Positions 1 through 8,904 of a stretch of 29,287 nt of DNA are shown here, one piece after another; position 1 is the first letter of the stretch; the number at the start of each line of letters is the position of its first letter. The stretch covers positions 1 through 29,287 of the forward strand of contig JANBPT010000590.1 of the NCBI GenBank assembly GCA_027575765.1, written 5' to 3'. The translations under genes were made by a program, and so were the position numbers. Origin of the DNA: Tieghemiomyces parasiticus (lineage: Eukaryota > Kickxellomycota > Dimargaritomycetes > Dimargaritales > Dimargaritaceae). The notes below the pieces were generated by a model, which had not been told where the DNA came from, searched no databases, and saw only the letters and a program-made list of their open reading frames with translations.

Positions 1-62
1 AAATTAAAGGGGCGACTGGGCCAGCAATACATTGTGGGACACAGCCGGTGGATCGGCACCTA

Positions 63-70
63 TGACGTCA
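63..70. promoter_or_regulatory. Perfect CRE palindrome TGACGTCA
   Basis: The octamer TGACGTCA is the canonical binding site of ATF/CREB bZIP factors such as Atf1. A related TGACGTAA lies at 109-116. The nearest gene visible downstream encodes an Atf1-type factor, but its start is about 2.9 kb away, so a link is only a guess. The site could equally serve a gene to the left of the window, or be chance. Confidence 0.3.
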
Positions 71-108
71 AAGGACACCCGGTCCGCTAAACAAGCTGGG
101 CCCTCCCA

Positions 109-116
109 TGACGTAA
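109..116. promoter_or_regulatory. CRE-like site TGACGTAA
   Basis: This is a one-base variant of the CRE octamer, 46 bp after the perfect site at 63-70. Paired CRE-type sites occur in stress-responsive fungal promoters. No nearby start codon supports a specific target here. Confidence 0.2.
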
Positions 117-1623
117 TGTAACTACTCCGAAGACGTGGGACGTTGGCCGAGAGGACCCATAAAAAGTGGGGCGGGAGGGGTGACGGTTTTCAAGTTGGGG
201 GTGGGTTGCCATTGGGTAGAAGCGGGTGGGGCCCTCCCGTACCCCTCCCCTCCATACCTACCCTCCCCTTCGATTCTGCCGGATTTGGCAGGTGAAGGGG
301 TGACGGAGGCCGGTTCATCGATGAAATGCCCCCCCCCTCCCATCAGAGCAAATGTGGCTGCGTAAGGGGCGATCTGCGGTAGCGTGGATTCTATCCGGGG
401 CACCGCAAGTCTTGGCTACATTGAACCTGCAGAATTTCCTATGGCCAAGTTGCTGCCAGGGTGTCGATAAATTACAGCCGCCACCTAATCCATACGATCA
501 TCTATGAACGTCGATTGTAAGTCTAAGGTAGTTCGATATACGAGCGTATACCGTGGTGCCCAATGTCGCGACGTGAGGGAATTGCCAAGCCCATTGCCCC
601 TTATATTGGACTACGCAGCCCGTTCCCCACACCCTCTTCTTCTCCGCCGCGCATGCTCCTTTAGGTCCGGTGCAGAGCCCTACCAAAGTCCCTCCCATTC
701 AAGTGCTGGGGCATGAGTGGGCGGCTCAGAGACAGGCAACCACGCGGGCGCACAGACTTGGACCCAGCTGCTGTTTAGTTGATGAGTCCGGCCATAGTAC
801 ACCCTCTGGTAGCCGAGCGCTACGGACCCGTATGGCTCTAGCTATGACCATATTTCTTGGGCCAAAGCGGGGGACGCGGGCGCATACAACCCATGTCCCG
901 GGTGCACATATGCCGCCCAATGATTCCCACCCGCCCGGATCGCACCTGTACGCCTATATACGGGTGGGAAGAGGAGGAGTGAGACCTATAGGTCTTTGTC
1001 CGGGCGTATGCGATGGAATGTCTGGTTAGGACGCCCATCGACGCTTGTGTTGGAGGTTTCACTCGCTACGGGTCCACCGATGCCGATGCCGATGTGTGGC
1101 CCATGAACGCCCACGGTTCCAAACGGCCATTGATCATTCCCCGCCCTTGATATTGAATTCCTACGTAGCTAGTCCGCCATTCCACCAGCAGCTGCATCGG
1201 TATCCAGTCTATGGGCCACAGCGTCGCCCAGACCTACACGTCAATGAGATGTTTGCTCCAACCGTGCACAGCTTACGCTGGCACTCTACCCCTCCTACCC
1301 GGCACGGGGTAATAATAAACTCTAAATGAGGTAGAGCCTACAATGCGAACCATAGCCTGTAGAAGAGGGGTATGGGGAGGCAGGTTATCACCTACCTATG
1401 TGGTAGCGACCCCAGAGGGAACCTACAGCTACCTGCACCCCTTTGAGATTACATGCTTCCAGTCCCCCCCCTCCCCGCTCCCCATCGCGGCCTGGTGATA
1501 GGTGGGCCATTTGGTCACCAGCTTTTTCCCTGCTCATCGTGGGAGTTGCGTGCTGGCGAAATATGAGACGAACGAGGGTAGGACTGTACTTGCACCTCCC
1601 CACCCCGATTAAATTGTTCGTTC

Positions 1624-2982
1624 GGAAGTGGCCGTAATTGGCTACTGGCCTGGCTCCGGCCGCCCCACCGTTTCCCCCATCACTTCCCTCCCCCGTTTTA
1701 TCTCCACCCCTCTTTCCTTTCTCCTCCCTCCATTCGAGCTTGCCTATATATATATACCTCACCGTCGACGTAACCCGACTGGGTTGAGTTTAGTAGTGTA
1801 TATCCTCGCACCCTAACGGTCTAAACCGCAACCTCTATCTGCCACCACCACCACCACCACCACCACCCTTGTCCCTTTCTCCACCTCCCAGGTCACACTT
1901 CGTGGCTTCCTTCAGCCCTACTCCTCCGTCTCGCGGATAACCGGATTGTCTCACAGCGCGGTTTTCAATTCAACCGTATAGGCCCGCACCGCCGTTCTCT
2001 TTACCCTTCGTGTTTTAAAACCGCCTGCTCGACTAGATCCGAGTAAACTTGTACGCCCACGCACAGGCCGTCTCCATCCCCCCCATTGCTATATAACTGC
2101 CCTCGCCTGGCAGTTGCCACCTCCTTTCACTTTTACCTCCCGTGTCTACCCACCCTATTCGACTATCCCTTATTCTTGGAACTACTGCGGGCCCAGTCGG
2201 TATATTCTCACCTGTCTTCATAATTGTTTTTTTAACTTGCGTGTGCCCCCCATTTGCCTGGGCTCCACCTTCTACGATCGACGTCCCCCCCCCTTATCCG
2301 CTCTCGCCACACCAGTGCTCCCCAGCACACCACTGGATCCGGTGCTTGCTTTTATTCGTCAAGCTCCACCGTGCCTGGGTCCTCATTTGGCTACGCATGG
2401 TCCTCAGTCCCTTCTCCCACTGGCCCGTGACTCTTGTCTGTCGACCGCAGTCCGTAGGCTTTTTTTGCTACGGATAGATTGCTTGGCAGTTTCGCCTGGT
2501 GTATTTAATCACCTTCCTCTCGTGTGGATTATCTCTAAGCAACCAGTCCCCTCGGTCCCCTATATATATAGCCCTTTGCCTTCGTTAGCCCGTGCCCCCT
2601 TTGTTCGTTAGTTTTCGTACCTGGCTGTTATATTGTCAACTCAAGCATTAATCACCCGTTACGCCTGGCCTTGGTGCTGTCAGCTACCTGAATCGTCTTG
2701 CCAGTTCATACCTTCACTCGTACCCCCCAAACCACTACCTCTCCCGGTTATAGTGGCCAAGGCCTCTGCTCTTGTACTACCTTCTACCACCACACCACCC
2801 CTCCCCTGAAGCAGACTCGTTTCTCGCACATTCTCTCCGTTCAATTGACCCACTCCTCATCCCATTTCCTCCCCTGTTTTCTTGTCACCTGTCACCGCCT
2901 GCCTGAACATACTACGACCACATCCCTTTTCCCACCCTCTCTATCCTTCACCGACCTCTAGTGGTCAATCATTCCTCCGAGC
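1624..2982 (+). promoter_or_regulatory. Pyrimidine-rich promoter/leader of the bZIP gene
   Basis: The + strand turns strongly C/T-rich from about 1.63 kb up to the bZIP start codon. TATA-like boxes lie at 1743-1756, 2089-2096 and 2560-2570. The last is about 413 bp before the ATG and is followed by a continuous C/T-rich leader, so it is the best promoter candidate. An in-frame TAG at 2959-2961 separates the leader from the coding region. Long open frames here (for example 2114-2611) encode only Pro/Ser/Leu-rich low-complexity peptide and are compositional artefacts. The transcription start cannot be fixed from sequence alone. Confidence 0.5.
1842..1868 (+). repeat. (CCA)n microsatellite
   Basis: About nine tandem CCA triplets sit inside the CT-rich leader upstream of the bZIP gene. 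No supported reading frame contains them. The tract is probably length-polymorphic. Confidence 0.85.
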
Positions 2983-4233
2983 ATGTCTTTAGATAACCCC
3001 GCCGCCAAACACCTGCTGCGTTTCGACGGGCCCGGTGACGGACCCGGAGACACGGGTGCTGCTACCCCCAGCCGTTTCCTCCTCGAATGCGGCAATTACT
3101 CCTTCACCCCCACCCTGGGCGAATTAGCCGAACTTAATCCCTTTGAAGCCAGCTTCCACAAAGTATCCAGCGCTGCCGTTCCGACCACCACCTTCTCTGG
3201 CGCCCCCGTCGCTGCCTCCGCGGCCATTGACACTATCCTGCTCCGCGGAACCCAACCGGCAGCCTCCGCCCTGAGCAGCGCAGCGGGGCCTCTCCCAGCC
3301 TTCCAGGCCGGCCTCACCGAACATCCCAGTAGCATCGTATTGGGAACCGGCCCAACCGACAGCGCCGACTCGCACCTGGCCGTTCAGTTCCACCAGCAGG
3401 CCGCTGTTTCCTCTCAAGGGGACGGTTCCAGCTCGGGTTCCTCCACTGCTACCTTCGTCGAGGCCACTGCAGCCCCGCAGCTCCTTATGAACCCTGTCAT
3501 GGCACCCGCCGACCCCGCCCCGCGGCCCACCATCACCGCCACCACAAAAGTCAAGCGAGCCTCCGGCCGCAGTAACAACGGTGGTCAGCACCAGTCCTCG
3601 TCATCCACCGATAAGTCGTCCCCTCCGTCTTCTGGCAACCAGCGTCGCCGTAGCAACAGCGGAAAGGCAGGCGGCGCGGGCAAACGCAACGGTAACAATG
3701 GCACTGGCACATCTCGGGCCAGCCGTGGTGGCCCAGCTTCCACCCCGCCCTCGACGCCCGACTCCAACTCGGAGAGTGGGAAGCGCCCACGCAGCTCCCC
3801 CGACCAGGGTAGCGGGGCCGAGGACGATGACGATGAACGTGGGGCCGACGGCCAGCTTCTAACCCCTGAACAGAAGCGCCGGCGGTTCCTTGAGCGCAAT
3901 CGGATCGCCGCGTCCAAGTGCCGGCAGAAGAAGAAGCAGTGGATCGAGGAGCTCAAGCGCCAGTCCGAGGCGGCCGTCGAGCGCAACAAACAGCTCAACA
4001 GCATCATCAGTACGCTCAAGGAAGAGGTGTTGGTGCTAAAAAACCAGCTCCTGGCCCACCGCGACTGCAGCTGCAAGGTCATTCAGGACTATGTGGGCAA
4101 CCCTAACAACTTTGCGTCCATGACCACGATGACCATGCCAGTCGGCAATCCCGCCGCCGCCGTGCTATTACAACAGCACCCTACCGGCCCGGCCTTCAAT
4201 TCCGCCCCCAGCGGCAAGCCGCCATCTATGTAA
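2983..4233 (+). CDS. atf1: Atf1/ATF2-type bZIP transcription factor
   Basis: This single-exon gene encodes 416 residues. The bZIP lies at about 297-362. Its basic region has the N-x2-AA-x2-CR signature (N306, A309, A310, C313, R314) and is followed by a leucine heptad (L324, A331, L338, L345, L352). The segment ends LLAHRDC, the ATF2/Atf1 hallmark (LLAHKDC in relatives). Near the N-terminus, NPFEASF (52-58) in a TPTLGELAELNPFEASF context resembles the NPFEQSF core of the osmotic-stress domain of fungal AtfA/Atf1 proteins. The middle (about 180-285) is Ser/Gly/Arg-rich and low complexity, with several SP/TP sites, then an acidic patch (EDDDDE). By family, it binds CRE-type TGACGTCA sites as a dimer in the nucleus under Hog1/Sty1-type MAPK control. 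The ATG follows an in-frame TAG at 2959-2961. Assignment to bZIP is near certain; the atf1 orthologue call is probable. Confidence 0.92.
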   Translation: MSLDNPAAKHLLRFDGPGDGPGDTGAATPSRFLLECGNYSFTPTLGELAELNPFEASFHKVSSAAVPTTTFSGAPVAASAAIDTILLRGTQPAASALSSAAGPLPAFQAGLTEHPSSIVLGTGPTDSADSHLAVQFHQQAAVSSQGDGSSSGSSTATFVEATAAPQLLMNPVMAPADPAPRPTITATTKVKRASGRSNNGGQHQSSSSTDKSSPPSSGNQRRRSNSGKAGGAGKRNGNNGTGTSRASRGGPASTPPSTPDSNSESGKRPRSSPDQGSGAEDDDDERGADGQLLTPEQKRRRFLERNRIAASKCRQKKKQWIEELKRQSEAAVERNKQLNSIISTLKEEVLVLKNQLLAHRDCSCKVIQDYVGNPNNFASMTTMTMPVGNPAAAVLLQQHPTGPAFNSAPSGKPPSM

Positions 4234-5000
4234 GCGGCCGCGTATGTGGTGTTTCCTTCCCACTTCTTCGACTTCCTTAACCTTGCTCCCTAGTCGGTGG
4301 GGTTGAGCTGGTTTTCTGCGAGCCTTCTTTTGGGGGCTTCCGTCACTGACGCTACAACGTGTTTTAAGAGAGTGCTAAGCGAGAGGGGCGGGGTAAGTCT
4401 CGGGCGAATTACAAAGGGATTGGAAATTGTCGTGCCTTGCCTCAGTCATCAGGAGCCCTACCCAGGGTGGAAGCAGCGGTGGCAGTGGGAGTCCTCGGCG
4501 CCATCGACGTGACCTGTTTGGCGGGCCCAGTATGGTACATGAGGGCTCCCCGTTCGCCCGGTTGCCCCTGTATTATATGTGTGCCGCGATAAATGCGATT
4601 CTTCTACCTACATAGCTTGCTTGTTAGCAACGTTACTAACCACACCACTTTCACTTGCCCACCCACTGCACCCGATTTTATTTCCATTGCTAGGTACAAT
4701 CCGTCGTTTAGTTTTAACTCAGACGACTACCATGACATGTGGAACTAGGGATTAGTCCCGCACGGTCCAACCCCCGTCCCCACCCTGTACCTCCCTTTCA
4801 CCGGATCATCCTATCCACCCACCCCCTCCCCATTTCCGTGTACAATGCTTTTCCCATCGCACCCTCTGCTTTAATTCCTCCTTATTTCTCTACCCCTTTA
4901 ATCTCCCTTTTGTTTACCATTCATTATCACCCACCCACCCTCATCCTCTGTGCCGCCCGCGCCTCCACCACACAACTTCCCCTCTCTCTGTCACATTACC

Positions 5001-5219
5001 ATGCTCCAAGCGCCCAGTTCGGGCGTTAGATGGGTTGGAATCATCACCGTCGTCCTTCCTCTTGTCCTAAATATCCCGTGTGTATTGACAATTTCCATAA
5101 GTGTTACTCGCTTATGTACTGTAGATAGTCCCGCAGAGGACCCCACCCCCATTAAAAAGCAAACGTTATTCAAGTATATTACACACGCATGGCCCCAGAT
5201 CCCTCGGGAAGTCTAGATG
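5001..5219 (+). CDS. Possible small hydrophobic protein (weak)
   Basis: The frame encodes 72 residues from an ATG that immediately follows a C/T-rich tract, the same setting seen before the real genes here. Residues about 12-35 form a hydrophobic stretch (VGIITVVLPLVLNIPCVL and onward) that could be a membrane segment or signal anchor. Against it, third positions lack the G/C bias of the supported genes, no family is recognised, and the frame is short enough to be chance. It could also be the first exon of a spliced gene whose other exons I cannot find. Confidence 0.15.
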
Positions 5220-6606
5220 GCATTGTAGCATGGATAGCGCCAGTGAACTGTGGCTATCGCTTCCCATGTGGTCAAGCCCTGATGTGGGACACTTGCTACG
5301 TCACACGTTGGCTAGCGTGGAGGTTGTTGCCTGTCCGTGCCTAAAGACGATGAATCACTGGTAAGTGGTGGAGTAAGAGCAACCGAACAACGGGGTGGGT
5401 GATAATTGCCTTGCGCTTCGTAGTAAATATTTTGAGAGGTATATATGGTGAGAGGACACACTGAGGAGTACGGGACCCTCCTGAACTTCTGACATACTAG
5501 GCACAGATCCTGGCGGTGGCAATTGTGCGTGTACACGCTTGAAGGGGGGGGGGGTGAATTCTTGTGCTAGACGCCTATCCCGGGTTTGTTGTTATTCTAC
5601 TAGCTACTTGTGAAGACTAGGAAGGGGAGGGTTTCCAGCATTGCCGTTTTCCGCCAGTCACCTTCTTTACCATTTAGGAGGAGGGTACGGGCTGGACTGG
5701 GCCGGGCCAGGCCAGGCCCGCCATTACAATAGGATAGGGATTGGGTTTACCAAATAGACAATACAATGTAATAAAGAGCCGATTTTGAGACTGTGCTGTG
5801 GACTAATGTAGAGACTGTAGGGCAAGAGGGTGTGGGGAGGGGAGATTGGTGAAAAGGAGCGGGGTGCGACAGCTATGCTGTAAAAGGCGAGGGGAAGCCT
5901 CTGTTTCAGGCGGCTTATCTGTTGTCGTTGGTTTGTATATTATGATTACGATATTCGTGGCACCCTGAAAAAAAGAATAAAGGTCGGTGTGAATGGAGGG
6001 AGAAGGGGCATGCACTTTCAAATGATTGTGTATCCTTTTCGAAATTTGGACGGTATGGCGATATACAGATTGCGACCCTAGGATTTCTCACTCGCTTTCC
6101 TCCTTCCACAGCCTGCTCATAGGGAACGTTGCGGTAGCTCCCGATATACACACACAGATAAGAGATCCATCATTATTATATTCCAGCTCATTCTAACGCC
6201 TACTATTGAGTGAAGATGGCCCCGCATCCTGAAACAACCCCCTCCCTTCCCCCCACCCACCCCTTGGAGGGAGGCTATGTCCACGCTCTGTTCATAGATA
6301 AGAGAAGGTAAGGAGAATCAGCCAGTCTTGTCCTACTTGTGACTGTCACTTCTGGTAGCCTTTATTTTCCTCTGCCGCTCGCTTCTCCACGGTGGCGTAG
6401 CAGTGGCTCGAGGTCGCCGAATACATGACGTTTGAGGCATGGCGATGCTACCTGTTGGCGTTTCAAATAGTCTGGCTAGGATCTGTTTGGTGTTGGGTAG
6501 CCATGGGGGGTGAGCGTGCATCGTTACGTGGTTCTGGTTACTGGTCGCGAATCATAAGGAAGATGCAAGTCCCGGAGGTTTTGACAAACATGTGGCCTGA
6601 GGGAGG

Positions 6607-6625
6607 GTGTGTGTGTGTGTGTGTG
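6607..6625 (+). repeat. (GT)n microsatellite
   Basis: Nineteen bases of uninterrupted GT alternation lie in non-coding DNA. The tract is simple, probably length-polymorphic, and can adopt Z-form. Confidence 0.9.
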
Positions 6626-7351
6626 CTATAGTATAGTAAAGTGAGGCGTGCCGTAGGGGTATTAGAGGGTGTCTTGCTGGGGTTAATCGTTGGACCCGAT
6701 GTGAAGCATGGGGATAGTTTCAAATCCGACAACCGTATTCCTTCAACCTTCCATCCACTGTCTTATGGTTGACATGTGGAAGCCTGAATATAATAAATAA
6801 ACGGAATCTCCCGCCATTGTTGTCCGAGATTTGGGAACCTTAATGTCGCGGATGATGTCATCAACTTACGACCACGGAAGATTGTGTAAACCAGGGTGAT
6901 AAATTAAGGCCACGGCCGAGCCGGTTTTCATGCAAACATAAAAATAAGAACAGCACCTCCCCCCACCTGCCAAGTAAGGTGGGTCTGTGTCTAAGTGTTA
7001 ATGAGCATCGGTTCTACACGAGACGGGTCCAATGGATATACCGGCCCCCAGTTGGAATAAGGGTACTCTAACCGAGTATAAACAAGAGGTATAATGTGTG
7101 GAGTTGGGTGGTAAAACGAAAGAAGCAAAGAGATATGGCGGTCTACTGGATTTTGAATGGGCGTTTCAATGAGAGCCAGTATCCCGACCTCAGAATGCGC
7201 ACAGCCTTCCGAATTGAGCCCGAGAAGTTAATGTTAGACCCCCCCCACTTGTATAGGTACATCTAAATTCACATACCACGGTTAGCTTGAGGGCTCGGAC
7301 ATTGGAGTTGTAAATGAAGCCAAGGTGTGTCTTAGGCGAGGAATCGAATGA

Positions 7352-7359
7352 TATAAACC
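7352..7359 (+). promoter_or_regulatory. TATA box of the dead mariner
   Basis: TATAAACC begins 62 nt before the transposase ATG at 7414. The same octamer occurs at the same distance in the intact mariner (24438-24431 on the minus strand), although the surrounding leader has diverged. That conservation supports it as the former transposase promoter. Confidence 0.55.
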
Positions 7360-7413
7360 ATTTGAGAATCGGACCATTCCTCTCGCCACAACTTGCATTT
7401 TAACCTTTTCATC

Positions 7414-8503
7414 ATGTCGACTTCTGCAGCCCCATCTCCTATACCATCCAAATTTACCAACCGTGATGTGCGGGTCGTCATTGATTGTTTCTATTTTAAG
7501 GGCTGCAAGGAAAATAACGTCTCATCTGAACTGCCCAACACATTGTCCTCGGCTGCCCCTTACCTCACCACCGTCAACAAGTGGCTAACTCGCTTTCGTA
7601 TGGGGAGCTACTCGCTTGAGGTTGATCCTCGATCTGGTCGCCCAGATGATGACATTGGCATTTCCAGAGTCATAAGCCTTATAATAATAGGAGGAATACC
7701 TTCGAATGACTGCTAAACTAGCTCGTGTCTTTTGCACTTCCCTTAGTACCATGCGCAATGTCCTGCAAAGGAACCTGAGGCTGTATAGCTATCTCAACTG
7801 CTGGGTCCCCCCACACCCTCACCAATAAACAGCGCCACCAGCGGGGTACGTTTTACCACAGAGTTCCAGAAGGCGTTTGACAGGCACCAGTGACGACCTG
7901 CTGGATTCCATCATCACAGATGACGAGATTTAGGTGTACCTTTATGATTTCCCCCCTGCTGGTGTTAGCCACAAGAGGTGGTGCCCTAAAGATGACCCTA
8001 ATACTACTCAGACCCGCCGAGGCCATATTTAAGGTTATGCTGCCAATTTTCTTTTACCAGAAAGGCTCTAATGCATCTGGGAATTGCTCTCCCCTCCTTG
8101 ATTCCACGGTCCCCGCCAGCGACCACATAACGTATGGGTCTGAGCCCATACTCAAGGCCCGGTCAATGGCACACGGAGGCTTGGACCGTCATCCCCCATG
8201 GCTCTACCGCAATAGCGCACCACCACATCGGGTTGCCGCCTCCCATGGCTATATACCTGGAACCGGAGTCAAACTTATCCCAGCCCCTCCCTACAGTACT
8301 GCTGACCTGGCCCCCCTGTGACTTCTGGCTGTTTAGGAATACCAGCCAGCGGCTGAGGGGTAAGAAGTTTAGCATACTAGAGGCGATTGTGGACACCTGG
8401 CGATCGCAGCTAGCTAAACGACTTGTGAGCCTGCTATGATAGCTGGGTAGAGAGAACTCTCTGAGTAGTACAGAGTGATGGGAGCTATCTTTAATAAACA
8501 CGA
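7414..8503 (+). pseudogene. Mariner transposase pseudogene (DD34D family)
   Basis: The frame opens well, with an N-terminus matching the intact transposase through the linker GRPDDDIG, and is then broken repeatedly. It loses frame shortly after that motif (stop at 7714-7716). An extra C in a C-run near 7806-7811 shifts frame within the WVPP/WIPH motif. A TAG at 7931-7933 replaces the Trp of the first catalytic motif (intact GDETW, here DDEI then stop). The second catalytic motif HHDNAPPH has become YRNSAPPH, so the second aspartate is lost. A C-run at 8311-8316 shifts frame just before the third motif CDFWLF, whose aspartate survives. It cannot encode a working transposase. It is intronless, like the intact copy. 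Confidence 0.9.
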
Positions 8504-8802
8504 TTTAGGTTTGAGAAAACCGGAACGTTTGGCGGTTCCTATACTTAGGACGGTGCTGTAACTTGTCAAGCCAGGGGTCCCTCCGAATAATCTAATCGGT
8601 AACCGTGCTTCCACCAGTAACTCCAATTATCAAGCATACCGATCCCACTACTGCTCTGCTTACCTTAAACCCACGATTGGCCGACACTAAGAATTCCTTA
8701 CCTTTAACGACCCCCGGATAATGACAAAATTATCTACCGGGATACCATATGGTCAGGCGGGGCCGGCCTACTGAAATGCCAACAATCAACCCCTCGAAAC
8801 TC

Positions 8803-8904
8803 GTAAGTGAACTAATCCCCGCTCATTCTTTATTGTGCCTGTTTTCTTTCTAATAGATTCACCCTTGGATTTGCACCCATCTCATAACTCTTATTCTTTT
8901 TCAG
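8803..8904 (+). other. Intron-like sequence (GTAAGT to TTCTTTTTCAG)
   Basis: A consensus donor GTAAGT at 8803 is followed by a pyrimidine tract and CAG ending at 8904. A second usable acceptor, TTCTTTCTAATAG, lies inside. Removing 8803-8904 joins two in-frame pieces: an open segment from 8725 (with ATGs at 8749 and 8776) and a tail ending at TAA 8935-8937. The resulting peptide is only about 36 residues and matches nothing I know. It could be the last intron of an unrecognised or decayed gene, an intron of a non-coding RNA, or chance. Confidence 0.2.

Larger units (their letters stand above)
1..1620. other. Gene-free DNA at window start
   Basis: I see no recognisable coding sequence here on either strand. 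The open frames are short, overlap one another in several frames, and show no domain. Composition is mixed, with short G- and C-runs (for example around 330-340 and 1464-1472). Two ATF/CREB-type motifs near the left edge are listed separately. The stretch may hold distal regulatory DNA or the flank of a gene lying to the left. Confidence 0.5.
4234..7253. other. Gene-poor spacer between bZIP gene and dead mariner
   Basis: No recognisable gene is seen in this 3-kb stretch. It contains the 3' flank of the bZIP gene (no perfect AATAAA close to the stop), a CT-rich tract at about 4750-5000, a small open frame at 5001-5219 (listed separately), a G-run near 5546-5555 and a GT repeat at 6607-6625. 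AATAAA-like motifs near 5769 and 6790 are too far from any supported stop to assign. Confidence 0.5.
7254..8541 (+). mobile_element. Degenerate mariner-type transposon
   Basis: Its 1288 bp align end to end with the intact element at 23244-24536 (1293 bp). The left end starts TAGGTAC at 7254 after a TA (7252-7253), and the right end finishes GGTTCCTA at 8541 followed by TA (8542-8543). Both termini read TAGG inward where the intact copy has CAGG, and the rest of the TIRs has decayed. The distance from left end to transposase ATG is 160 nt, exactly as in the intact copy, and the last 59 nt align without gaps. Over the first 186 coding bases I count 58 differences, about 69% identity. This is therefore an old or different sublineage, not a recent dead copy. 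Confidence 0.9.

Noticed and set aside
1842..1868. CCA triplet run as a possible CRISPR or coding repeat
   Set aside because: It is a plain microsatellite; there are no spacers and no supported frame.
2114..2611. 165-codon open frame (+) upstream of the bZIP gene
   Set aside because: It lies in the C/T-rich leader, encodes Pro/Ser/Leu low complexity, overlaps another equally open frame, and shows no domain. Stops are rare in such sequence by composition.
3585..4082. 165-codon antisense frame across the bZIP gene
   Set aside because: Shadow of a GC-rich coding region; Arg/Ser/Leu-rich translation with no domain.
7414..8503. RIP-like (C-to-T) mutation as the cause of the dead mariner
   Set aside because: Both ends changed CAGG to TAGG, but the 58 differences counted in the first 186 coding bases include many transversions, so ordinary decay or lineage divergence explains it better.
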